A stretch of 23,847 bases of DNA from positions 1 through 23,847 of the IMG/VR virus record IMGVR_UViG_3300009376_000084; one strand, written 5' to 3'. Position 1 is the first letter of the stretch; each line of letters begins with the position of its first letter. Of this stretch, positions 13,581 through 21,184 are shown one piece after another. The translations under genes were made by a program, and so were the position numbers. This DNA is from a virus. The notes below the pieces were generated by a model. The model did not search any database. It had not been told where the DNA came from and saw only the letters and a program-made list of their open reading frames with translations.

Positions 13581-14471
13581 ATGGCAGACGAAGAAGCAGT
13601 AGAGACAGAAGAAGCGGTTGAAGAAACCGAAGCGACCGAAACGGAAACTACGGCTCCCGAAGAACAGGAGTCGGTAGAGATCGAATCTTGGCGTGACCTG
13701 ATCGAAGACGAGAAGTTACAGAAACACGCTGAACGGTTTACCAGTGTGGATGCACTGGTACAGGCGAATCTGGAGTCGAGACAGAAACTGTCCAAGGCGA
13801 TTGTTCCCCCGGGAAAAGATTCGGACGAAGAAGATGTTACTGCTTATCGTGAAGCGTTGGGGGTTCCGAAGGATGTAGACGGGTACGATTTTCCATTGCC
13901 GGAAGGGGTTGAACGCACGGATGCCATGATGGATTCCGAGGACCATTGGGCTAATATATTCATCGACAATAATATTCCGAAGGAAACGGCTGATGTTCTG
14001 ATACAGGAATTTCGGGGTGAAATCGAAAAGATGATGGCCCAGAAAACAGAAACGGATCAAACCTACACTCGGGAGAGTGAAGAAACAATGCGGAAGGAAT
14101 GGGCCGAAGATTATGACAAGAATCTCATTTTCGCGTCACGGGCGAGTGAACAACTTCTCGGGGATGATTTCGAGGACGCCCGTTACATAGAAACCTCCGA
14201 CGGGAAGTTTGTTCTGGATCACCCAATTCTGATTCGTATGTTTGCCAAGCTCGGCCGGGATATGGGAGAAGGTGCATTAGGCAGTGTGGCTACAGAAGGT
14301 GAAAAAGAAACCTTATTAGAACAGGCCAACTCCTATCGTGACAAACGTCTCGAAGCCCATGCGAAAGGAAATAACGCTGAAGCCCGCCGATGGGATGAAA
14401 AAGAACGTCTCATCCTTGAAAAGATTCACGGCAGCGGGCCGATTGTAGGAGCAGATACAAGGACTTCATAA
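13581..14471 (+). CDS. Scaffold / capsid assembly protein
   Basis: A 296-aa protein directly upstream of the capsid unit. The N-terminal 38 residues are almost only Glu, Thr, Ala and Val (very acidic). Then come DALVQANLESRQKLSKAI and LGVPKDVDGYDFPLPEGV, a motif common in phage scaffolds, followed by long helices up to the C-terminus. Scaffolds guide capsid-protein co-assembly and then leave the head. Size, charge, helicity and position agree with T7 gp9-type proteins, although sequence similarity to T7 is not claimed. A GAGGCG ribosome site lies before the ATG. The acidic tail could bind the basic small proteins encoded nearby (inference). Confidence 0.85.
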   Translation: MADEEAVETEEAVEETEATETETTAPEEQESVEIESWRDLIEDEKLQKHAERFTSVDALVQANLESRQKLSKAIVPPGKDSDEEDVTAYREALGVPKDVDGYDFPLPEGVERTDAMMDSEDHWANIFIDNNIPKETADVLIQEFRGEIEKMMAQKTETDQTYTRESEETMRKEWAEDYDKNLIFASRASEQLLGDDFEDARYIETSDGKFVLDHPILIRMFAKLGRDMGEGALGSVATEGEKETLLEQANSYRDKRLEAHAKGNNAEARRWDEKERLILEKIHGSGPIVGADTRTS

Positions 14472-14472
14472 T

Positions 14473-14676
14473 ATGGAGAAACAGCGGTCTGGAAAAACTA
14501 GGTACGAAAAACAGGGTTATTATTCATTTTTCGCGGGCGGGCCAAAGGTATCCAAAGAAGAATACGAGAAAGGGATAAACGACGCAATTGATGCGTATGT
14601 AAAAAAACAAGAGGATAAAAAAAAGAAGCGAAAGCAGAAACGAAAACGAAAAGGAAAAGAAAAAAGAAAAAGATAA
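14473..14676 (+). CDS. Small protein with Lys/Arg tail, 67 aa
   Basis: AAGGA lies about 10 nt before the ATG, which follows the scaffold stop by one base. Residues 1-43 look foldable (GYYSFFAGGPKVSKEEYEKG then INDAIDAYVKK). The last 24 residues are nearly all Lys or Arg (DKKKKRKQKRKRKGKEKRKR). A neutral head plus polybasic tail is the clearest case of the pattern seen in this module. The capsid promoter starts four bases after its stop. Nucleic-acid or acidic-protein binding is plausible. No family is recognised. Confidence 0.65.
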   Translation: MEKQRSGKTRYEKQGYYSFFAGGPKVSKEEYEKGINDAIDAYVKKQEDKKKKRKQKRKRKGKEKRKR

Positions 14677-14680
14677 AGAA

Positions 14681-14709
14681 TTGACAAAATATACAAGTAG
14701 TTGTATATT
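14681..14709 (+). promoter_or_regulatory. Strong sigma70-type promoter for the capsid unit
   Basis: TTGACA (14681-14686), a 17-bp spacer and TATATT (14704-14709) are nearly ideal. Transcription would start near 14716, giving a 169-nt leader before the capsid gene. It is the best promoter match seen in the window and explains how the capsid could be made in excess of the upstream genes. Confidence 0.8.
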
Positions 14710-14711
14710 TT
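14686..14711. promoter_or_regulatory. Operator-like dyad over the capsid promoter
   Basis: Arms AAAATATACAA (14686-14696) and TTGTATATTTT (14701-14711) are perfect 11-bp inverted repeats around GTAG. The dyad fills the spacer and the -10 box of the promoter, so a bound dimer would block polymerase. It is too AT-rich for a good terminator. A repressor site is likely; the regulator is not identified here. Confidence 0.6.
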
Positions 14712-14715
14712 TCAT

Positions 14716-14884
14716 AGGCGGCTTCCCTTATGGCCCCGCCGATAAGTTTTACAACATTACCGATGCCCCGTTAGAAAGAAGACACGGCCTCCGTAAAGGA
14801 CTTCCCGAATTCTGAATTCAACACGGCTTCCAGAGGAAATGTAATTGCAGTTAACATTTACTTTAATTTTTTTGGAGGCTTTAA
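14716..14884 (+). promoter_or_regulatory. Capsid gene leader with strong ribosome site
   Basis: There is no gene in this leader. GGAGG (14874-14878) lies 6 nt before the capsid ATG. GCCTCC (14787-14792) is an exact complement of GGAGGC (14874-14879) and could fold onto the ribosome site. A related GGCTTCC occurs at 14825-14831. A short GGCGG/CCGCC stem (14717-14740) stands at the 5' end. The leader is long for a phage structural gene and may control translation or mRNA stability. Confidence 0.4.
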
Positions 14885-15784
14885 ATGTCTACCACTATTA
14901 ACAATGCGTTTATCACGCAATATGAGCGTGATGTCCACGACGTCTTCCAGAGGGATGGTTCCGTATTGAAACCAACCGTCCGGTTTAAATCAGACGTTGT
15001 CGGATCTGTAGCGACGTTCCAGAAAATCGGGACTGGCGTAGCTACAACTAAAGCGCGACACGGCACTATTACCCCGATGAACCAAACTCATACGGCTATC
15101 TCCACGACCCTAGCTGATTTCTATGCTGGCGACTGGGTTGATAAACTGGATGAGGCAAAAATAAATATCGACGAACGTATGGCTATCGCCCGTGGCGGTG
15201 CTAAAGCGTTAGGCCGAAAAGTCGATTCTCAGATTTTTACGACTCTGGATTCTACATCTCAATCAACTGTCTCTTTTACGGTATCTTCATCTGCCGCAGT
15301 AAGAAACGGTTTATTGGGTATGATCCAAGCCTTAATCGCAAATGATGCTTATGATCCCGGAAATATGTACGGTGTCATGTCCCCCAAATTATGGGCGATG
15401 GCGTCAACGATTCAAGAGTTCGCATCTTCTGATTATGTCGGCGTAGACGGACTTCCTTACAAGGGCGGCGCTGCGGTTGGTAATTACAAACGCTGGGCGC
15501 AGGTTTTGTGGACAGTTCATTCTGGAAATCCGGGTGTAGCAACTTCTACATCCAAAGTTTTCGTCTGGAACAAGACGGCTGTTGGTTATGCCGCAGGTAA
15601 AACCCCGGCGAATCTTGCAGGTACAATGTCTGGTGAGACTTCCATAGGCGCAGATATTACGTGGCATGGTGATCGTGCAGCACACTTTGTTAACCACGCT
15701 ATGTCTGGGAATTCTGTTATGATTGATGACGGTGGAGTAATCGAGGGCAATCTCGATGACACTGCTGCTATCCCAACTTCATAA
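14885..15784 (+). CDS. Major capsid protein
   Basis: A 299-aa protein forming the icosahedral shell. It starts MSTTINNAFITQYERDVHDV and contains VVGSVATFQKIGTGVATTKA, then LDEAKINIDERMAIARGGAK with a long helix (spine-helix-like), and ends with strands around TWHGDRAAHFVNHAMSG. This matches a capsid family common in podovirus-like phages, expected to have the HK97 fold (family knowledge). No protease-cleaved delta domain is evident, consistent with a separate scaffold gene upstream. Its own strong promoter and GGAGG ribosome site fit very high expression. Codons are less AT-rich than those of the basic genes. Confidence 0.9.
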   Translation: MSTTINNAFITQYERDVHDVFQRDGSVLKPTVRFKSDVVGSVATFQKIGTGVATTKARHGTITPMNQTHTAISTTLADFYAGDWVDKLDEAKINIDERMAIARGGAKALGRKVDSQIFTTLDSTSQSTVSFTVSSSAAVRNGLLGMIQALIANDAYDPGNMYGVMSPKLWAMASTIQEFASSDYVGVDGLPYKGGAAVGNYKRWAQVLWTVHSGNPGVATSTSKVFVWNKTAVGYAAGKTPANLAGTMSGETSIGADITWHGDRAAHFVNHAMSGNSVMIDDGGVIEGNLDDTAAIPTS

Positions 15785-15797
15785 GGGGGGATAATTC

Positions 15798-16391
15798 ATG
15801 GCTTACTCAGCAAGCAATTTATATAATCACGGTACCGGGTATCCCGGTAACGCTTACTATACCTATAAGTCTGACACGGACACTCGTGAAACTGTTATGA
15901 CTGCGGGGTACTTTAACAACTCGGACGATGATCTGAATCTGACTGCCGATGACACGATTTTTGTTGTCGGGGATCAGGGCGGGTACACCCTTCGGGTAGA
16001 TGCTGTTTCATCTGGTTCTGTTGCAACCGAGTTGGGAACGGGTTCCCCGATTATTCTTTCAACTCATATGTTGGCAATTTCTACGACTACAAGCGCATGG
16101 GTAGTATCTCCATGTGACGGCATTATCAGCCGTATGTGGACTGTTATTCACGGCGCTTGCGGAACCGATACTACTATGGGTCTGGAAATCGGAGGAACCA
16201 ACGTAACAGATGGTTCTGACGCCGATATCATAACGATTACCGCTTCGGGTTCTGCGGCAGGTAATGTGGATACTGGGACTTGCGACGGAGCTAACGCAAT
16301 AACCGAAGGAGCAGCTATCGAAGTCACTTGTGGCGGCGAAGGCAGTACGGCTTCTGAAGCAACGTGTTTAGTTGAAGTTTTACCAGCGTAA
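15798..16391 (+). CDS. Probable head decoration protein, 197 aa
   Basis: A GGGGGG ribosome site precedes the ATG. The protein is all-beta in appearance. An N-terminal domain (about 20-75) contains TAGYFNNSDDDLNLTADDTI. A C-terminal jelly-roll-like domain (about 90-197) has repeated V, T, G and S residues and SAWVVSPCDGIISRMWTVIH, the start of a fold often seen in phage decoration or head-fibre proteins. It has several Cys (C105, C120 and more). It follows the capsid gene and shares its promoter, as decoration genes usually do. The N-domain recurs alone in the next gene. Role inferred from fold and place. Confidence 0.6.
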   Translation: MAYSASNLYNHGTGYPGNAYYTYKSDTDTRETVMTAGYFNNSDDDLNLTADDTIFVVGDQGGYTLRVDAVSSGSVATELGTGSPIILSTHMLAISTTTSAWVVSPCDGIISRMWTVIHGACGTDTTMGLEIGGTNVTDGSDADIITITASGSAAGNVDTGTCDGANAITEGAAIEVTCGGEGSTASEATCLVEVLPA

Positions 16392-16393
16392 AT

Positions 16394-16425
16394 TAATCGG
16401 AGTGCTTCGGCACTCCGGTTTTCTT
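16394..16425 (+). terminator. Intrinsic terminator after the capsid unit
   Basis: CGGAGTGC (16398-16405), a UUCG tetraloop and GCACTCCG (16410-16417) form a perfect 8-bp GC-rich stem followed by GTTTTCTTT. This is a textbook rho-independent terminator. It would end or thin transcription between the 197-aa gene and the 96-aa gene. Confidence 0.9.
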
Positions 16426-16448
16426 TAATCAATAACGAGGATATCGAT

Positions 16449-16739
16449 ATGGCTTTTGACACATCGGAATTGGCGTTGATTTCTCACGTTAATGGTTACA
16501 ATTATTACCGCTATGATACTACGGATGCTCATACTACCGTAGATGCCGCCGGGTATTTCAACAATGATGACGATGACCAGAAAATGGTAGTCGGCGATAT
16601 CATCTATGTTGTTGTCTGGTCTACAGCGGTGAGAACTGGTACTATCTCCACATACGGTACGCATATAGTTAATGCAGTATCGTCAGGAGCCGTAGATATC
16701 ACTAATGTAACCACTGGCACTATGACCGACTCTGATTAA
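16449..16739 (+). CDS. Small beta-rich paralogue of the decoration N-domain, 96 aa
   Basis: The ribosome site GAGG lies before the ATG. The protein contains YYRYDTTDAHTTVDAAGYFN then NDDDDQKMVVGDIIYVV, matching the N-terminal domain of the 197-aa neighbour (YYTYKSDTDT..., TAGYFNN, DDTIFVV) and ending AVSSGAV like its VSSGSV. It is about half the length and lacks the C-terminal domain. It is isolated between a terminator and a long hairpin, so its dose is probably set separately. Possibly a minor decoration or fibre-base subunit; otherwise unknown. Confidence 0.65.
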   Translation: MAFDTSELALISHVNGYNYYRYDTTDAHTTVDAAGYFNNDDDDQKMVVGDIIYVVVWSTAVRTGTISTYGTHIVNAVSSGAVDITNVTTGTMTDSD

Positions 16740-16751
16740 ATATTAACGTGT

Positions 16752-16812
16752 AAAATACTGGTTTTTCCTTTTAATATTATTGTACTGAGGAAATTGGAAA
16801 AACCAGTGTTTT
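16752..16812 (+). terminator. Long hairpin between head and tail genes
   Basis: Arms 16752-16768 (AAAATACTGGTTTTTCC) and 16796-16812 (GGAAAAACCAGTGTTTT) pair over 17 bp with one T-G wobble, around a 27-nt loop. The stem is AT-rich at the base and lacks a strong U tract. It could be a second terminator, an RNase III-type processing site or an attenuator. Confidence 0.6.
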
Positions 16813-16834
16813 CACTACTTTTAAAGGAGATTTT

Positions 16835-17317
16835 ATGCTCAAGGCGCGAACTAATAAGCTGAATAAACCGGAAGACGGAAATTTTGGCAAAGTTTGGAAC
16901 TATATCTGTGACCAGCATGAAATAAAAGAATGCTTTACTGAAGGATTTTTCAACACCGTGGGGGGAAATCTCATGGCGGGTGATACGATTCGTATGATGG
17001 AGATAAGACAGAATCGTATTATGGCTGTATGTGAAGGAATTATCTTGGAAGTAAAAAATGAGGATACCGGGTACAATGTTGAATTTCATCCTTTAAGCAC
17101 AAAAATATCTAATTTTCCAAGACCGAAAGTAGAAAAAGAAAAACCAAAAGAAGAAGCTCCCCCAGAATTTATTTTAGGCACTGGATTAGTAGAGTGGAAT
17201 CTAGGAAAACGGGCATATACGATTTTTGCTAACGGAAAACCTGTATGCGAAGTAGAAAATAAAGCGGAAGCCCATGCAATCGCAAGAGGGGATAAACCAA
17301 TACCCGCTATAGTTTAA
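16835..17317 (+). CDS. Hypothetical 160-aa protein before the tail adaptor
   Basis: An AGGAG lies about 7 nt before the ATG. The N-terminal domain contains CFTEGFFNTVGGNLMAGDTI then RMMEIRQNR and CEGIILEV. The G-F-F-N, L-x-A-G-D-x-I arrangement echoes the GYFN...GD-x-I core of the two upstream proteins, so it may be a third diverged member. A Lys/Glu/Pro linker (about 100-114) joins it to a small C-terminal domain (LVEWNLGKRAYTIFANGKPV). No function is recognised. A head- or tail-associated role is inferred from neighbours. Confidence 0.6.
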   Translation: MLKARTNKLNKPEDGNFGKVWNYICDQHEIKECFTEGFFNTVGGNLMAGDTIRMMEIRQNRIMAVCEGIILEVKNEDTGYNVEFHPLSTKISNFPRPKVEKEKPKEEAPPEFILGTGLVEWNLGKRAYTIFANGKPVCEVENKAEAHAIARGDKPIPAIV

Positions 17318-17329
17318 CAGGAGATTTGT

Positions 17330-17920
17330 ATGCCGAGTGAAACCGACATAGCGAATGTAGCGTTGAGACTTGTCGGAGGTACACGAATAACCTCCTTCAC
17401 ACAGGCAACTCCAAATGCCAATGCGGTAAACGATATTTATACGGAAATCCGTGATAATATGATGGAATTCCCGTGGAATTTTGCTACCCATCGTGTTGAA
17501 TTAGCACAATCATCAACTACCCCCGCATTTGGATACGATTACGCCTATGCGCTACCTTCCGGCTGGTTATACACTATTTCTGTCCACGATAACGACGCCG
17601 GATACGGAACGATAGATTATCGTGAAGAACAGGTAGGGAATCAAAAAGTAATATCAACCGATCATTCTAATGTCTACCTGACGTTTGTTAAACAGGAAAC
17701 TGACCCTAATTTAATGCCCGCTTCATTTCGGATTGCGTTAGCATCCGCCTTGGCTCAAAATCTGGCGATTACTATAGCTAATTCAAATGTTCTTGAAGAT
17801 CAACTGCGGCAAAGAGCCGAGAAAGATCTGGCAAGAGCTAAATCTATTGATGCTATGGGTTCTTTCCCCGAACCTCGTCCTAGAGGCACATGGGCTGATT
17901 CTCGTAATGGATTTCGATAA
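17330..17920 (+). CDS. Tail tubular protein A (adaptor)
   Basis: A 196-aa protein, equivalent to T7 gp11, that forms the ring between portal and nozzle. The conserved start DIANVALRLVGGTRITSF and ANAVNDIYTEIRDNMMEFPW then NFATHRV are typical of the family. The C-terminal helical part (MPASFRIALASALAQNLAIT then a basic-acidic helix) also fits. Normal length, AGGAG ribosome site 6 nt before the ATG, and TAATG overlap with tail tubular protein B, so the two are coupled. Confidence 0.92.
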   Translation: MPSETDIANVALRLVGGTRITSFTQATPNANAVNDIYTEIRDNMMEFPWNFATHRVELAQSSTTPAFGYDYAYALPSGWLYTISVHDNDAGYGTIDYREEQVGNQKVISTDHSNVYLTFVKQETDPNLMPASFRIALASALAQNLAITIANSNVLEDQLRQRAEKDLARAKSIDAMGSFPEPRPRGTWADSRNGFR

Positions 17921-20724
17921 TGCCAAAAGTTCATCCGATAACCCCATCGATGAATACTGGGGAACTAACCCCAAGACTGGCTGCCCGCGTAGATTTTAAT
18001 AAATACCCCAGTGGTTTGGCAACTATGGAGAATCTCATCCCTCTCCCCGAGGGTGGAGCCATGCGCCGTTCTGGTACACGTTATGTAGCGGCTACTAAAA
18101 CCGGGGCTACTGTAAAATCCCGTCTTAAGAAATTTGAATTTTCTACGACCCAAAATTATATTATAGAGATGGGCGCAAATTATATGCGGTTTTACCGAAA
18201 TCAAGGGCAGATCACGGTTCCCAATATTACCGCTTCGATTACCAACGGAACATTTCCATCCGGAATCAGCAGTTGGACTGATAGATCTGGAAGCGGATCA
18301 TCAATCGCCCATGATGCTACTAATGATAGATTAAGTCTGGTTTCCAATGGAACAACTACGGCTAGTGCGGAACAAGCTGTTACGAATTCTTCCGCAATCG
18401 AACACGTTCTTCAATTTCAAGTGATTGGCGCACCGGGAGATTATGTTTTCTTACGGGTCGGAACCTCATCTACGGGGACTCAAATAGTTAATGATTTCAT
18501 TGCGGAAGTCGGGTATCACTGTTACTCCTTTACGGCGACTGCGGCTAATTTTTATGTGCAGTTTTTAAGCGAACAGGCAAAAACAGTTCAGATAGATAAT
18601 GTCGCGTTACTGGATAATGTCCCTGTTGAATTGGTAACACCCTATGCAGAATCACATCTATATGATATTGAAGGCCCACAATCAGCGGATATTCTTTATA
18701 TGTTTCACGCGGCGTATCCTACATATCGATTGGAACGCCGTGGACACACGACATGGTCACTTATAGAAGTTCCGTGGCAGGATGGCCCTTGGCTACCGGT
18801 AAACGATACTACAACAACTTTCACCTGTAACGCAGCTACGGGACTCGGCAAGACTTTAACAGCTTCTTCTACAAACGGAGTTAACGGCGGGGCGGGGTTC
18901 ACCTCCAGTGATATCGGACGATCTTTCCGCTTGACAGATAATAGCACAACCAACTGGGGATGGGGGGTCATAACAGCAATAACAGATACGACTACGTGTA
19001 CGGTGGATATTGACAGAACTGTATCGGTTACTACCGCAGAAACAGACTGGCGGCTCGGCTCTTGGTCTGCAACGACAGGATATCCTTCTACGGGGGCCTT
19101 TTTTGAACAACGACTATACGCCGCTGGAAATACGGATCAACCCCAGACTTTCTGGGCTTCCCAGACGGGGGATTTCGAAAACCACGGTCCAGACAGTGAT
19201 CCTACGGCGGGGACCTATGACGGCACGGTACAGGATGATGATGCCTTGGACTTTACAATTTCCGCTGATAACGTCAATGCTATACGCTGGATGTCAGCGG
19301 GGGAAGATACTTTATCAATCGGAACTACTGGAGGTGAATGGGTTCCGTCGTCTACAGGGGCGGTTATAACACCTTCTGATGTTGCCGTTCGCAGACAAAC
19401 TACACATGGTTCTGCTCAAGCAGCACCCGTCCGGGTGGATAATATTGTCCTCTTCGCCCAAAGAGCAAAACGAAAGATAAGAGAATTCGGGTTTACGTTT
19501 GAAACTGACGGATACCGAGCATTTGATATGACTCGGTTGGCGCAGCATATCACGGTAAGCGGGATCGTGGAAATGGATCATGCGGAAGAACCTGATTCCC
19601 AAGTCTGGGTAGTTCGTAACGATGGTCAGCTTCCTGCGATGACATTCCGCCGACAGGAAGATGTGGTCGGGTGGGCAAGACATATATCAGGCGGGCATTT
19701 CGGACAGGTAACAGTCACAGTTACCGACTACACGAACATCGCGGTAGGAACTACATTAATTTTAACTAAATCAGATGGGGAATCTATCACCTTTACCTCT
19801 GAAGCTATTAGCGGATCAGCCCCGGCTGAAACACTGGGATTCCGCCCGAATGAATCCAATGACACGACTGCCGATAATATATACACGGCAGTTAACGCAC
19901 ACGCCGATTTTACCGTCGCTAACCCGGCGGCAAACATAGTTACTATAGAAGAAACTACTCATGGTTCAACAGGACTTCTCACGATAGCCAGTTCCGACCC
20001 GGTACGACTTGCGGTCGCAAGCGAAGGTCATTCGGTCGTTGAAAGTGTTGCCGTGATTGCAGGGACCGATGGAGCGGGGCAAACTCACGATTCTACAAGT
20101 CGGGACGAAGTCTGGTTACAGATAAAAAGAACTATAAATGGCGCAACTACCCGTTACGTGGAATTTTTGGAACGGGATTACGATGATTCTCAAGATGCGG
20201 AAGACGCGGTTTACAGTGATTCCTGTATCACTTATGACGGTACATCAGCGACTACGATCACGGGTCTTGACCATCTAGAAGGTGAAACAGTCAAGATATG
20301 GGCGGACTCAGCGATACAGGCTGATAAAACCGTTTCCAGCGGAAGTATTACTCTGGACACGGCTGCCAAGGTCGTACAGATAGGATTGGGATATACCCAT
20401 AAAATCAAAACACTTAAAATAGCAGACGGAAACAAGGCAGGAACTTCTGTCGGCAAAACCAAGCGGATTAACGGGGTTACTTTTGTTATGTTGAACAGCC
20501 ATACCATAGAATACGGCCCAAGTTCATCAGACTTGACAAAGAATGACTTTCGTGAGGTTTCTGACGTCATGGATTCAGCGACACCCATATTTACTGGGGA
20601 ACTGTTCGTGGAGTTTGACGGAAATTGGGGTTCAGACCCAAGGATCTTTATTGAAAGTGATGATGCCGCACCGTTTACGCTATTGGCAATTGCGCCAGAA
20701 GTCAAGATTAACGCTTTAAAATAA
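17920..20724 (+). CDS. Tail tubular protein B (nozzle), with inserted domains
   Basis: A 934-aa protein, counterpart of T7 gp12, forming the tail nozzle. The conserved start is NTGELTPRLAARVDF, then YPSGLATMENLIPLPEGGAM then RRSGTRY (1-55), with FEQRLYAAGNTDQPQTFWAS (about 395-415) further on. Residues about 108-232 form a jelly-roll-like insert starting NGTFPSGISSW and ending QIDNVALLD, as in carbohydrate-binding modules. A second insert at about 594-704 (TDYTNIAVGTTLILTKSDGE and onward) splits the family core between GGHFGQ and VVESVAVIAG. The inserts probably extend from the nozzle and may touch glycans (inference). It is longer than T7 gp12 (about 800 aa). Confidence 0.92.
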   Translation: MPKVHPITPSMNTGELTPRLAARVDFNKYPSGLATMENLIPLPEGGAMRRSGTRYVAATKTGATVKSRLKKFEFSTTQNYIIEMGANYMRFYRNQGQITVPNITASITNGTFPSGISSWTDRSGSGSSIAHDATNDRLSLVSNGTTTASAEQAVTNSSAIEHVLQFQVIGAPGDYVFLRVGTSSTGTQIVNDFIAEVGYHCYSFTATAANFYVQFLSEQAKTVQIDNVALLDNVPVELVTPYAESHLYDIEGPQSADILYMFHAAYPTYRLERRGHTTWSLIEVPWQDGPWLPVNDTTTTFTCNAATGLGKTLTASSTNGVNGGAGFTSSDIGRSFRLTDNSTTNWGWGVITAITDTTTCTVDIDRTVSVTTAETDWRLGSWSATTGYPSTGAFFEQRLYAAGNTDQPQTFWASQTGDFENHGPDSDPTAGTYDGTVQDDDALDFTISADNVNAIRWMSAGEDTLSIGTTGGEWVPSSTGAVITPSDVAVRRQTTHGSAQAAPVRVDNIVLFAQRAKRKIREFGFTFETDGYRAFDMTRLAQHITVSGIVEMDHAEEPDSQVWVVRNDGQLPAMTFRRQEDVVGWARHISGGHFGQVTVTVTDYTNIAVGTTLILTKSDGESITFTSEAISGSAPAETLGFRPNESNDTTADNIYTAVNAHADFTVANPAANIVTIEETTHGSTGLLTIASSDPVRLAVASEGHSVVESVAVIAGTDGAGQTHDSTSRDEVWLQIKRTINGATTRYVEFLERDYDDSQDAEDAVYSDSCITYDGTSATTITGLDHLEGETVKIWADSAIQADKTVSSGSITLDTAAKVVQIGLGYTHKIKTLKIADGNKAGTSVGKTKRINGVTFVMLNSHTIEYGPSSSDLTKNDFREVSDVMDSATPIFTGELFVEFDGNWGSDPRIFIESDDAAPFTLLAIAPEVKINALK
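19699..20031 (+). other. Inserted domain in tail tubular protein B
   Basis: Residues 594-704 interrupt a conserved stretch that in other tail tubular B proteins runs almost directly from a GG-containing turn to VESVAV-x-(P/A)G then DEVWL. The insert is Thr/Ser/Val-rich beta and has no Cys. The boundary is judged by eye from family memory. Confidence 0.45.
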
Positions 20725-20743
20725 AAGGTTAAACGAGTACAAT

Positions 20744-21184
20744 ATGCGTAGATACGCGAACTGGTCTGACAGACTGATTTGTTTTTTAGCAGATAGGGAT
20801 AGGACCCCTTTAAAATGGGGGAAGTCAGACTGTTCTTTATTTGCCTGTGATGCTATAAATGCCATGAACGGTTCTGACCCCGGACACTGGTTTAGAGAAA
20901 GATATGAAACTAAAAAACAAGCGTTTAAATTATTAAAACAGTTTGCAGGAGGGGGTCTTACAGAAGCCGTAGAAAAAATCGCCAAGGAAATGGGCTACCC
21001 TGAAATACAACCTGAAAAAGCAAATTCTGGGGACATGGTTTTAATAGATGTTGAAAATATTCATCCGGATGCCTACGGTTTAACCGCCGCAATTATGGTA
21101 TGTCCGGAAGTAGCCATTGCACAAGGTAAAGATAACTTGGTGTATGTTGACGATCCTGATATAAAAAGGGCATGGGCCATATGA
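20744..21184 (+). CDS. DUF6950-type papain-fold-like protein
   Basis: A 146-aa protein with LICFLADRDRTPLKWGKSDC (residues 11-30), where WG-x-x-DC is the nucleophile motif of NlpC/P60-like proteins. FACDAINAMNGSDPGHWFRE, ANSGDMVLIDV and the end IKRAWAI match the DUF6950 family of phage tail-region proteins (by memory). The catalytic His normally in H-V-G or G-V strands is not obvious (GLTAAIMV), so it may be inactive or use another residue. In the tail module it could help local cell-wall opening or be structural. The stop overlaps the next start (ATGA). Confidence 0.75.
   Translation: MRRYANWSDRLICFLADRDRTPLKWGKSDCSLFACDAINAMNGSDPGHWFRERYETKKQAFKLLKQFAGGGLTEAVEKIAKEMGYPEIQPEKANSGDMVLIDVENIHPDAYGLTAAIMVCPEVAIAQGKDNLVYVDDPDIKRAWAI

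Noticed and set aside
14599-14682. Programmed -1 frameshift in the Lys-rich 67-aa gene at A-rich runs
   Set aside because: AAAAAAG-type heptamers occur, but are expected in any AAA/AAG-rich gene. The shifted frame gives another short basic tail and no domain, and no downstream stimulatory structure is evident.
14833-14844. Start-stop micro-ORF (ATG TAA) in the capsid leader
   Set aside because: GAGG lies only 2 nt before the ATG, too close for normal initiation. Probably chance.
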